This document shows, piece after piece, positions 29,122 through 37,235 of a stretch of DNA of 64,000 nucleotides (position 1 is its first letter; the number at the start of each line of letters is the position of its first letter). The notes under the pieces were generated by a model. It saw only the letters and a program-made list of their open reading frames with translations. It was not told the DNA's origin and did no database searches. The stretch comes from Acidobacteriaceae bacterium (GTDB taxonomy: Bacteria; Acidobacteriota; Terriglobia; Terriglobales; Acidobacteriaceae). Made by a program: the position numbers and the translations under genes. The DNA lies in the NCBI GenBank assembly GCA_030041515.1, contig JASHNS010000119.1:1-64000 (forward strand), given 5' to 3'.

Positions 29122-30549
29122 CTAGCCGTTCAGGGTTTCCTGGAGCTTGTTGAGGGTGCTGTTGAGGTTCTTGTCGTTGCGGCGCTGCTCGTCGATTTTG
29201 GCGATGGAGTGCATCACGGTGGTGTGGTGCTTGCCGCCGAACTGGCGGCCGATCTCCGGCAATGAGGCCTCGGTGAGCTGCTTGGCGAGGTACATGGCGA
29301 TCTGGCGCGGCACGACGACGGCGCGGGAGTTGTTCTTCTGCTTGAGCTCGGCGACGCGCATGCCGAACTGCTCGGCGACGGCGCGCTGAATGGATTCGAT
29401 GGTGATCTTGCGCACCTGAGTGTCGATGAACTGCTTGAGGCACTGCTGGGCGGTGGGCAGGACGATTTCGACGCCGTTGAGGCCGCACCAGGCGACCAGG
29501 CGGACCAGAGCACCCTCGAGCTCGCGGATGTTGGTGCGGACGTTGGAGGCAATGAAGAGGGCCACGTCCATGGGGAGCGTGACGTGTTCGCTCTCAGCTT
29601 TTTTCTGAAGGATAGCAACTTTGGTTTCGAGGTCGGGTGGCTGGATGTCGGCGATGAGTCCCCACTCGAAACGGCTGCGCAGACGGTCCTCGATCTCGGC
29701 CAGCTCGCGCGGCGGCCGGTCGGAGGCGATGACGATCTGCTTCATGTTGTCGTGCAGCGCGTTGAAGGTGTGGAAGAACTCCTCCTGAGTGCGCTCCTTC
29801 TGCGAGAGGAACTGGATGTCGTCGATGAGCAGCACGTCCACAGTGCGGAACTTGTCGCGGAAGCTGGTCATCTTGTCGTAGCGCACGGAGCTGATCATCT
29901 CATTGGTGAACTTCTCTGCGGAGACGTAGGAGATGGACGCAGAGGGATTGCGGAGCTTCACCTCATGACCGATGGCGTGCATGAGGTGGGTCTTGCCCAT
30001 GCCGACGCCGCCGTAGAGGAAGAGCGGGTTGTAGGCTTTGGAGGGCTGTTCGGCCACGGCCTGGGCGGCGGCGCGGGCGAACTGATTGCCGGGGCCGCAG
30101 ACGAAGGCGTCGAAGGTGTAGCGGGGATTGAGCTGGGCGGCGGTGGACCAGTCAAAGCGGGCCTGCTGGGGGCCGACCGAGGGATGCTGGCGCGCGCCGG
30201 CTCCGTTGGCGTGGAGGGATGAGAGGGGCGCAGAAGAAGAGGGCGCGAAGCCACCGTCCTCGCGCACGCGAGGGAGGGTTGGATCCTCGTCCGGAGTGAT
30301 GAAAGTGACGTCGTCGAAATCGAGCTGAAGATTTTCGATGGCTTCCTGAATGAGATCGCCGTAGCGGTCGCCGACATTGCGGAATTCGGGCGTGGGGATA
30401 CGGACGAAAATCAGGCGATCGCGGGTATAGCTGAAGCGGGTCGGCTTGAGCCAGGTGTCGTAGGACTGACGATTGATTTTCTTTTCCAGCGCCGCGAGGA
30501 TCTGAACCCAGGGGTTGAGGGCGACCGACGGAGTGACGGCGAAAGACAT
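29122..30549 (-). CDS. dnaA: Chromosomal replication initiator DnaA
   Basis: 475 residues. Domain I (WVQILAALEKKINRQSYDTWL), a flexible linker, then the AAA+ domain with Walker A GGVGMGKTHL, Walker B VDVLLIDDIQFL and the sensor region RLRSRFEWGL. Domain IV carries the DnaA-box-binding helix-turn-helix ending in GGKHHTTVMHSI. ATG 30549 is chosen over TTG 30555, since AAAGGGA lies seven to eight bases upstream of it. The gene is divergent from rpmH, as in many bacteria, so the intervening 480 bases are the obvious place for dnaA control and possibly the origin. Confidence 0.98.
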   Translation of the reverse strand: MSFAVTPSVALNPWVQILAALEKKINRQSYDTWLKPTRFSYTRDRLIFVRIPTPEFRNVGDRYGDLIQEAIENLQLDFDDVTFITPDEDPTLPRVREDGGFAPSSSAPLSSLHANGAGARQHPSVGPQQARFDWSTAAQLNPRYTFDAFVCGPGNQFARAAAQAVAEQPSKAYNPLFLYGGVGMGKTHLMHAIGHEVKLRNPSASISYVSAEKFTNEMISSVRYDKMTSFRDKFRTVDVLLIDDIQFLSQKERTQEEFFHTFNALHDNMKQIVIASDRPPRELAEIEDRLRSRFEWGLIADIQPPDLETKVAILQKKAESEHVTLPMDVALFIASNVRTNIRELEGALVRLVAWCGLNGVEIVLPTAQQCLKQFIDTQVRKITIESIQRAVAEQFGMRVAELKQKNNSRAVVVPRQIAMYLAKQLTEASLPEIGRQFGGKHHTTVMHSIAKIDEQRRNDKNLNSTLNKLQETLNG

Positions 30550-31031
30550 GAGCAAATCCCTTTGTGCAACGCCCGAGCGCGGAAGCGACCCTGAGACCGA
30601 AAATACGAAATGCCCAAGGCAGACCCTGCTTTGTGGAAACAGGGCGAGTTCAGGGCAGATTCGTCTTGGCCTGGAATGACTCCGCCAAGTTTCACAGCGG
30701 AGCTTCAGTCAATTTCTTCCGACAGCCGGAGGGCGTCGAAAAAATCTTAAGTGAACGTTGCCGATAGTAGCACAGCGCAAGGCGAAAAGAGCGGTCATCG
30801 CGGAAGAAAAAAAGTAACCGAAAGATTTTGCACCAGGGCTGGTGAACGAGGCAGGATTGGCACGTCTTTTGCTGGCGCGAAGGCGATGGGATATACTTAA
30901 TTTTTGCTGAGAGAAGGCGTGTTGTGAGCGGTTGCGCGGCTCGAGCGCGAGTTGTGCTTTCCCAAGGAGCCGCGAGTGCGGCGCGCCAACCGGCGTAATC
31001 CCAGGCGAAACCAGTCAGGAGTTTCATTCCC
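30550..31031. other. dnaA-rpmH intergenic region, candidate oriC or regulatory region
   Basis: 482 bases without a gene between divergent dnaA and rpmH. It has relatively AT-rich stretches (about 30740-30850 and around 30895-30910), one DnaA-box-like TGTGGAAAC (30632-30640; complement GTTTCCACA) and a good promoter reading into rpmH (30869-30897). I do not see a dense array of perfect boxes, so origin function is plausible from position only. Confidence 0.45.
30869..30897 (+). promoter_or_regulatory. Promoter for rpmH-rnpA-yidD
   Basis: TTGCTG (30869-30874), exactly 17 bases, TATACT (30892-30897; five of six matches). Transcription would begin near 30904, about 128 bases before the rpmH start. 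Confidence 0.6.
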
Positions 31032-31187
31032 ATGCCGAAGCGCACATTTCAACCCAACCGCCGCAGCCGCTCGAAGACGCACGGCTTCAGGAGCCGGATG
31101 AAGACGAAGAGCGGGGCAGCTGTGTTGTCGCGCCGCCGCGCGAAGGGCCGCGTGCGGGTATCCGTCAGCCCCGGATACCGCGACTAA
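31032..31187 (+). CDS. rpmH: 50S ribosomal protein L34
   Basis: 51 residues, very basic, beginning [20 protein letters not shown]. The central segment [19 protein letters not shown] is the classical L34 signature. AGGAG at 31017-31021 is the likely ribosome-binding site. The protein is slightly longer than the usual 44-46 residues, with an extra C-terminal tail (VSVSPGYRD). It heads the conserved rpmH-rnpA-yidD-yidC order beside the origin. Confidence 0.97.
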   Translation: MPKRTFQPNRRSRSKTHGFRSRMKTKSGAAVLSRRRAKGRVRVSVSPGYRD

Positions 31188-31262
31188 GAGGATCCGCTCG
31201 ACCCATCCGTTGCATGAGAGCGGCCGCTGGCTGCCCCATCCCGAGCGGGACAGAATGGAAAT

Positions 31263-31643
31263 ATGGCGGAGGTCACTTTCGACTGGCGCAGCGCCCGTCT
31301 GCGGAAGCATGCGGACTACCAGCGCGTGTACCGGGAGAGCCGCCGGTATTCCTCGGCATCGATGAGCTACTTTTACCGGGTACGCGGAGAAGGCGAAATG
31401 GCCGGCAGGCAGGGGCGGATCGGCCTGACGACGGGACGCGTCCTGGGAAAAGCCGTGGAGCGGAACCGGATTCGGAGGCGCATGAGGGAAGTGGTGCGAC
31501 TGCACCTCGGGGATCTGCCGGAAAGAACAGACGTGGTATTGCACCCTCGGCGGATTGTTCTGGAGATGGAGTTCACTCGTCTGGAAGGCGAGGTGGCGCG
31601 CGTCCTTGCGGCAGTTCGATCCGGAGTGGAGGCAGGGCAATGA
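31263..31643 (+). CDS. rnpA: Ribonuclease P protein component
   Basis: 126 residues. The protein subunit helps the RNase P RNA remove 5' leaders from pre-tRNAs. It starts with the family pattern [19 protein letters not shown], and carries the RNR signature in [24 protein letters not shown] 31641-31643 overlaps the ATG of yidD (ATGA), so the two are translationally coupled. The RNase P RNA gene is not in the window. Confidence 0.97.
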   Translation: MAEVTFDWRSARLRKHADYQRVYRESRRYSSASMSYFYRVRGEGEMAGRQGRIGLTTGRVLGKAVERNRIRRRMREVVRLHLGDLPERTDVVLHPRRIVLEMEFTRLEGEVARVLAAVRSGVEAGQ

Positions 31644-31942
31644 AGCGGGGCATGAGGCATGGGATCGCGGCGGGGCTATTGCGCGTATATAAGGCAGCGC
31701 TGTCTCCGGCGCTCCACGCGCTCGCGGGCACCAGCAGCGGATGCAGGTTTCAGCCCAGCTGTTCGGAATATGCGGCGATTGCGGTAAGCGAGTACGGGTT
31801 GTTGCGGGGCGGAGCGATGGCTGCGGGCCGGTTGCTGCGGTGCCATCCGCTGAGCGGGCTTCTGCACGGCGGCGGAGGTTTCGATCCGGTGCCGGCGCGA
31901 GGCGAAGCGACGCCGGGGGTACCGTCGGGACAGGTGCATTGA
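31640..31942 (+). CDS. yidD: Membrane protein insertion efficiency factor YidD
   Basis: 100 residues. The family core is present: [17 protein letters not shown], then [24 protein letters not shown] and RLLRCHPL, including the conserved cysteines. YidD is a small membrane-associated protein that aids YidC-dependent insertion. The C-terminus is extended ([17 protein letters not shown]) and looks unstructured. The start overlaps the rnpA stop by four bases; the longer frame upstream only covers rnpA and rpmH. Confidence 0.93.
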   Translation: MKRGMRHGIAAGLLRVYKAALSPALHALAGTSSGCRFQPSCSEYAAIAVSEYGLLRGGAMAAGRLLRCHPLSGLLHGGGGFDPVPARGEATPGVPSGQVH

Positions 31943-31990
31943 TCCTCCGCGGATCGTTGCGGAGAGGAAGCAAGAGACAGGAACGGACGT

Positions 31991-33787
31991 TTGGCAGAGA
32001 TACAAAATCCGAATCAGCAGGGCGGGGGCGGCGGGATGGATTCGAAGTCGCTCTTCGGCTTCTTCATCGCGTTTGCTGTCATGATGGTGGCGTTCGAGCT
32101 GTTTGCACCGAAGAAGCCACCAACCTCTGCAGCGCATCCTCAGCAAAAGGTGCAGACGACGCAAAGCGCGCCGGCTGCTTCCAGCAGCGGTTCAACGGGG
32201 GCGACTGCGTCCGCCGCGAAACCGGACAATGCGGCTGTAAAGGTTCCCGCGCCTGCGGAGAATACCATTCAGGCTGCCGGACCGGAACAGACGGTCGTCG
32301 AAAACGAGCTGTACAGGATCACATTCAGCAATCGCGGCGGCGATGTGACGTCGTGGGTGCTGAAGAAATACACCGATGATAACGGTAAGCCGCTCGATCT
32401 GGTGAATGACGCAGCAGCCGCGAAGTTTGGCGAACCTCTCTCGCTGTTCACCTATGACGCGGGACTGCGCGACAAACTGAATTCCGCGCTTTATGTGCCC
32501 TCGGCGACGGGAACGATAGAAGCTCCGGGCAAGCTGAGCTTCACCTATTCCGCCGGCGGCCTGACGGTGAAGAAGACATACCAGTTCGAATCGGGATATC
32601 CGATTCTTGCGGATGTTTCCGTGACGCAGAATGGCGCCCCGGTGACGGCGCTGCTGGCCTGGCCCTCCGGACTGGGGGACCAGACGAGCCGGGCGGTGTA
32701 CGCGCAGAGCACGATCGATCAGTCCATTAACGGCAAGACGGACGAGATTGCGGCCAAGAAAGTGGTGGGAGGAGCCACCCTGCAGGGTCCGGTGGATTAC
32801 GCAGGGACGGCTGATTTGTATTTCGCCGCGATTTTCATTCCGCAGGACCCGGCGGATACCAGCGTGGTCACTCTGAACAACGAACTGGAGATTCCGAAGG
32901 ACCCGCAACATCCGGTGGCGGGGGAGACGGAAAAGGTGCCGGTTCTGGGAGCAGCGATCGGAGTGAGCGGCGGCAGCCTGCAGACGACGCTGTTTGTGGG
33001 GCCGAAGATCACGAAGCTGCTGGCGACGATCCACACGGCCAACGGCGGCAACCTGGCCGACGTGGTCAGTTATGGGTGGTGGACCTGGATCGCCAAACCC
33101 ATGCTGCTGGTTCTGCGCTTTTTTGTCGACCATGGGGTTCCGAACTGGGGCTGGTCGATTCTGATCCTGACCTTCATCCTGAGCATGGCCATGCTGCCGA
33201 CGCGCTTCATGATGATGAAGACGTCGATCAAGATGCAGCGTCTGCAGCCGCAGATGGATGCCGTGAAGGCGAAGTACGCCAAGTACAAAGCAACAGATCC
33301 GCGGCGGCAGGAGATGAACAAGGAGATCTTCGACCTGCAGCGGGCGAACGGCGTGAACATGTTCGGCGGATGCCTGCCGATGCTGCTGCAGTATCCGCTG
33401 CTGATCGGGTTTTACGAGATGCTGGAGAAGGCGATCGAGCTGCGGCACGCGCACTGGTTGTGGCTGCACGATCTGTCCGCACCGGACCCAACCCGCATTC
33501 TGCCGATCTTCGTGATTGTATCGATGTTCCTGTCGCAGTTCTTTACGCCTTCAGGAGCTATGGACCAGAAGCAGCAGCGGATGATGGCCTTCATGATGCC
33601 GGTGTTTTTCGGCTTTATCATGTGGAACCTGGGCGCGGGGGTGTCCCTGTACTACGCGGGCAGCAACCTGATCAGCGTGGTGCAGCAACTCGCCATTAAC
33701 CGCACCAGCATGGGGCGGGAAATGCGGGCGATAGCGGCGAAGCGCGCCTCAAAGAAGGCGGGAAAAACCATCAACGCGCGGCGATAA
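31991..33787 (+). CDS. yidC: Membrane protein insertase YidC (Oxa1 family)
   Basis: 598 residues with the Gram-negative layout. Helix 1 (SLFGFFIAFAVMMVAFELF) is followed by a large periplasmic beta domain (about 90-355) after an Ala/Pro/Ser linker. The Oxa1 core of four to five helices starts at GWSILILTFILSMAMLPTRFMMMKTSIKMQRLQP, followed by GGCLPMLLQYPLLIGFYEML. The positive C-terminus (KRASKKAGKTINARR) favours ribosome contact. TTG 31991 is preferred because AEIQNPNQQ matches the N-terminal start I recall from other acidobacterial YidC proteins; ATG 32036 is the alternative. The gene acts with YidD and SecYEG. Confidence 0.96.
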   Translation: MAEIQNPNQQGGGGGMDSKSLFGFFIAFAVMMVAFELFAPKKPPTSAAHPQQKVQTTQSAPAASSSGSTGATASAAKPDNAAVKVPAPAENTIQAAGPEQTVVENELYRITFSNRGGDVTSWVLKKYTDDNGKPLDLVNDAAAAKFGEPLSLFTYDAGLRDKLNSALYVPSATGTIEAPGKLSFTYSAGGLTVKKTYQFESGYPILADVSVTQNGAPVTALLAWPSGLGDQTSRAVYAQSTIDQSINGKTDEIAAKKVVGGATLQGPVDYAGTADLYFAAIFIPQDPADTSVVTLNNELEIPKDPQHPVAGETEKVPVLGAAIGVSGGSLQTTLFVGPKITKLLATIHTANGGNLADVVSYGWWTWIAKPMLLVLRFFVDHGVPNWGWSILILTFILSMAMLPTRFMMMKTSIKMQRLQPQMDAVKAKYAKYKATDPRRQEMNKEIFDLQRANGVNMFGGCLPMLLQYPLLIGFYEMLEKAIELRHAHWLWLHDLSAPDPTRILPIFVIVSMFLSQFFTPSGAMDQKQQRMMAFMMPVFFGFIMWNLGAGVSLYYAGSNLISVVQQLAINRTSMGREMRAIAAKRASKKAGKTINARR

Positions 33788-33871
33788 GTGCAGTAAGTTG
33801 CCCGGCGGGCGTACCGATGGCTGCTAGTTGTGATTAAATTACGTCGGAACGCCAGGACCGAAGATATACCT

Positions 33872-34426
33872 ATGCCGATCGACGATTATTCCGCTGCTGC
33901 ACAGAAGATCGCAGAATTTCTGAAGATGCTCACATCTGTGGGCGGCCTGCGCCTGAAATACAGGATCACTGCGGGCGCAGGGGCAGCCGATCCGGCGGGG
34001 CTGGAAGCGCGGGAGATATATGTTGAGCTCGCCGGACCCGATGCGGGGCTGCTGACCCAACGCGGCGGTGAGTTGCTGCGGGCCCTAGAGCACGTGGCGT
34101 CCAAGATCCTGCGCCTCGAAAACGAGGAGCACGACAAGATTTCCTTCGATGCGGAGAACTTCAAGGCACTGCGGGCGCGGGAGATCAGGATGGCGGCGGA
34201 CACGGCGGCGGAGCGCGTGCGCCGCACCGGACAGCCGTGGAGTTTTGCGCCCATGAGCTCGCGGGAGCGCAGAATGGTGCACCTGGCGTTTCGCGGGTAC
34301 GACGACCTGGAAACGGCCTCGTCAGGCGAGGGGATGCATCGCTATGTCGTGGTCTATCCGAAGGGCCACGCGCGGCACGAAGCGGGGGAGCGATCCGGCA
34401 GCCGATTTGGGCGACGCGGGAGATAG
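33872..34426 (+). CDS. khpB: KhpB/Jag-like RNA-binding protein (KH + R3H) without Jag_N
   Basis: 184 residues from ATG 33872. A KH-like domain occupies about residues 1-90 (GLEAREIYVELAG, GGELLRALEHVASKIL). An R3H domain follows (about 100-165), with the family pattern RAREIRMAADTAAERVRRTGQPWSFAPMSSRERRMVH and a later YVVVYPKG. The N-terminal Jag_N domain of firmicute Jag proteins is absent. The short basic tail is typical of RNA binders. Its place directly after yidC is the classic spoIIIJ-jag order. In other bacteria KhpB pairs with KhpA to bind mRNAs; no khpA is visible here. Confidence 0.88.
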   Translation: MPIDDYSAAAQKIAEFLKMLTSVGGLRLKYRITAGAGAADPAGLEAREIYVELAGPDAGLLTQRGGELLRALEHVASKILRLENEEHDKISFDAENFKALRAREIRMAADTAAERVRRTGQPWSFAPMSSRERRMVHLAFRGYDDLETASSGEGMHRYVVVYPKGHARHEAGERSGSRFGRRGR

Positions 34427-34462
34427 CCATCACAGCGAGGCGTAGCTGACAGGAGCTGCATC

Positions 34463-35878
34463 GTGCAGCCTCATCCACAGACAACCGAGCGGGAGTCGAT
34501 CGCGCAGGAGACGATTGTGGCCATTTCCACGCCTCCGGGGCGTGGAGGGATTGGCATTGTGCGTTTGTCGGGGCCACATGCGACCGAAATCTCGGAGAAG
34601 CTCGTGCGCATGCGCGCTCCCATGGAACACGCGCGAGCGCGGCTGGCGGACGTGCCGGAACCCGAAACGGGCGAAAGGCTCGACGAAGCGGTGGTGACCT
34701 GGTTTGCGCGACCGAATTCCTATACGGGTGAGGATTTGGTGGAGATCGCGGCGCATGGGTCGCCGGTGGTGCTGGAGATGCTGGTGCGGCTGGCCCTGCG
34801 GGCAGGAGCCCGGCTGGCAAGACCTGGGGAGTTCACGGAGCGTGCTTTCCTGTCGGGCCGAATGGATCTGACGGAGGCGGAAGCGATCCGGGATCTGATC
34901 GAGGCGCAGACGCTGTATCAGGCCAGAGTGGCTGCCGAACAGATGGGAGGGGCGCTGTCGCGGCGCGTGCATCCGGCGAAGGAAAAGCTCGTAGAGCTGA
35001 TCGCACTACTGGAAGCGGGCATCGATTTTGCGGAAGACGACGTTGCCGTGACGCCAGATGCGGAAATTGTCACCTTTGTAGATACAGTTTCAGGGGAACT
35101 GCAAAAGCTGGCGAAGTCCTGGGAACACGGCAGATTGGTCCATGCCGGGTTACGGCTGGCGATCGTGGGACGCCCAAACGTGGGAAAGTCATCGCTGTTC
35201 AATCGGCTGCTGGAACGTGAGCGGGCGATTGTGACGGCGCAACCCGGAACCACCCGGGACCTGGTAACGGAGCGAATGTCGCTGGGAGGCATCCCCCTGG
35301 AACTTGTAGATACAGCCGGGTTCCGCGAAACCAGCGAGGAAGCCGAAGCGATCGGCGTGCGCAAATCGCGCGAAGTTCTGGCCGATGCCGACCTGGCGCT
35401 GCTGGTCGTTGACGGTTCGGTGCCGCTTCGCGAAGATGAGCGCGAATTGATGGCATCCCTGGCCGGGCGACGGGCGCTGGCAGCAGCGAACAAGTGCGAT
35501 TTGCCGATGGATAACGGGGATGAGATGGCACTGGAAACGCCGGTTTCAGAGGCGCCTCCCGCGCTTCGTGTGGTGCGGACCAGCGCACTAACCGGTGAAG
35601 GGGTCGGCTCTCTTCGGGATGCGCTCGCGGAGATGATCCATAATCCAGGGGGCGAGTGCGAGCCGGGCATCCTGACTAATCTGCGGCAATTTGAAGCGGT
35701 TCGCGGCGCCATGGATGCGCTGGGCGCAGCGCGGCAGGCGGTTGCTGAAAGGATTCCGCATGAGATGCTGCTGCTGCATCTCTACGCCGCATTGCGGCAG
35801 CTGGACAGCCTGACGGGAGAAACGACAACGGAGGATGTTCTGAATCGCATTTTCTCGAGCTTCTGCATCGGAAAATAG
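34463..35878 (+). CDS. mnmE: tRNA modification GTPase MnmE (TrmE)
   Basis: 471 residues from GTG 34463, with AGGAG eight bases upstream. The N-terminal folate-binding domain (ETIVAISTPPGRGGIGIVRLSG) is followed by a helical region split by a G domain with GRPNVGKSSL, GTTRD, DTAGFRE and NKCD. It ends with the invariant FCIGK, whose cysteine and lysine are needed for tRNA modification. MnmE acts with MnmG to modify U34. The last 18 bases form the classic attachment site of a class of genomic islands, and an integrase remnant starts directly behind. Confidence 0.98.
   Translation: MQPHPQTTERESIAQETIVAISTPPGRGGIGIVRLSGPHATEISEKLVRMRAPMEHARARLADVPEPETGERLDEAVVTWFARPNSYTGEDLVEIAAHGSPVVLEMLVRLALRAGARLARPGEFTERAFLSGRMDLTEAEAIRDLIEAQTLYQARVAAEQMGGALSRRVHPAKEKLVELIALLEAGIDFAEDDVAVTPDAEIVTFVDTVSGELQKLAKSWEHGRLVHAGLRLAIVGRPNVGKSSLFNRLLERERAIVTAQPGTTRDLVTERMSLGGIPLELVDTAGFRETSEEAEAIGVRKSREVLADADLALLVVDGSVPLREDERELMASLAGRRALAAANKCDLPMDNGDEMALETPVSEAPPALRVVRTSALTGEGVGSLRDALAEMIHNPGGECEPGILTNLRQFEAVRGAMDALGAARQAVAERIPHEMLLLHLYAALRQLDSLTGETTTEDVLNRIFSSFCIGK
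35861..35878 (+). other. attB-like 3' end of mnmE
   Basis: TTCTGCATCGGAAAATAG encodes FCIGK-stop. The 3' 18 bases of trmE/mnmE are the known integration site of SGI1-type islands. The integrase remnant directly behind supports past use of this site. I could not find a second copy downstream, so a right-hand att site is not shown. Confidence 0.5.
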
Positions 35879-35893
35879 AGTTGCGTCCACGCT

Positions 35894-35965
35894 CACCCGG
35901 TACTTGAATACCCAGGACTTCTTCCCACTGGGAAGGACGTCGAGCGACAAGCCATTGCCGTCGCT
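35894..35965 (-). pseudogene. Inverted fragment of a tyrosine-integrase N-terminal domain (DUF4102)
   Basis: Read on the minus strand, 24 codons give SDGNGL, LDVLPSGKKSW and FKYRV, the typical start of P4-type integrases just before the 'GKxxKVTLGRYP' stretch. That stretch continues on the opposite strand from 35971. The fragment is bounded by near-perfect inverted repeats (CGCTCACCCGGTA at 35890-35902 versus the complement of 35966-35977, CGCTACCTGGTA), which may have mediated the flip. The first 20 or so integrase residues are missing. Confidence 0.8.
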
Positions 35966-35970
35966 TACCA

Positions 35971-36999
35971 GGTAGCGGAAAGAAGCTGGAGAAGGTCACG
36001 CTGGGCCGATATCCCGATATGAGCCTCAAAGCGGCGCGCGCTGCGCGCCTGGAGAAGGCGTTCGAGGTTGCGGCGGGCAAATCGCCGGCGCAAATGAAAA
36101 GGCTCGCGCGTGCAGGTTTGACCGCAAACCCCACCCTCCGCCAATTTGGCGAGCGCTACTACACCGAACAGGTCCTGCGGCGCTGGAAGGATCCCAGCCA
36201 GATTCGTCGCTATCTCGATAACGAGCTCTACCCCAATCTCGGAGGTCGGCAGCTCAAGGAGATCACCGCGCTGGACGTTCAGACCTTGGTCTACAGGAAG
36301 CGTGACAACGGGCACGTCGCCGCAGCGGTCCAACTGCGCAGTGTCATCAAGCAGATGTATGACTATGCCGTGGTGGTCGGGCTGGTGACTGTTAACCCGG
36401 CCGCGATGGTGGCGACCCGCTTTATCGGCAAGGCGCGCAAACGGAGCCGCGTACTCAGCCCGAAAGAGATTCGCCTTTACCTCACCACGATCTATCGGAG
36501 CAACATCCGGCGGCAGTTCAAACTGGCTCTGCATCTCCTTCTGTTGACCATGGTGCGAAAGGGCGAATTGTTGTTTGCGCGGTGTGACGCGAAGCGCGCG
36601 AAACGGCATTTTTCCGACTTGCAGATATTGGTCTTTATCACGTCGGGCAAGGTGACAAATTACACCGGGAAGAAGTGGCAGACAGAGATAAAGAAGGAAT
36701 ACGGCTGGGACCTGGTCGTAATGCCGCGAGAAGAGATTATCGCGACTCTCCAGATGCCGAAGAATGTCGGCTTGTGCGCCGAGCATCTGGGGATCGTGGT
36801 GCCTCCAACGGAACCAACAGTCGAAGCTCTCATTCAGAATGCTCTCGCCGCCAATGGCGAGATCATCGCGAACTGGTCGCGAAGATTGGGAGACAATCCG
36901 GTCATAGATCTGCGGTTGCTTCGCCTGGACGACAAGGGACCAGAGACCCAGGAGATGCAACAACGGGCACGCCCGTGCCCGAAAACCGCGATTTTCTGA
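35971..36999 (+). pseudogene. Chimeric remnant: P4-type integrase N-half joined to an unrelated C-half
   Basis: The open frame continues the integrase with GSGKKLEKVTLGRYPDMSL, the core-binding domain (YYTEQVLRRWKDPSQIRRYLDNELYPNLG) and the start of the catalytic domain (LALHLLLLTMVRKGELLFAR), where the first catalytic Arg lies. After about 36597 the sequence changes to HFSDLQILVFITSGKVTNY, IKKEYGWDLVVMPREEI and NPVIDLRLLRLDD, which is not integrase. That part recalls N-terminal regions of large NTPase or defence-type proteins, but I cannot name the family. The HxxR box and the tyrosine nucleophile are missing, so recombination activity is excluded. From ATG 36019 a 326-residue product is possible, but function is doubtful. 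Confidence 0.75.
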
Positions 37000-37235
37000 T
37001 TTTGCAAGTTCCCGTTCTTGCTTGTTGAGTTGGTCGAACGGCAGCGCAGCCGTTGCGTTCTGATATCCGAGATAGAAGGTTTTTGCACGCTGGAAATCGC
37101 TGTGAGTTCGTTGGTCCGGCCGATTGCGAGACTTGTAACGGCTTGATTAGTTCTAAAGTCGTATTTCCGATTCGTTCCAGCGAAGCATTGTCCAGCTTGC
37201 GGCCCATGGGTAGCGTAATTATTGGGGTCAGCCCC

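Noticed and set aside
36999-37235. Right-hand attachment site of the mnmE island
   Set aside because: Searched by eye for a copy of TTCTGCATCGG; only weak partial matches were found, so none is annotated.
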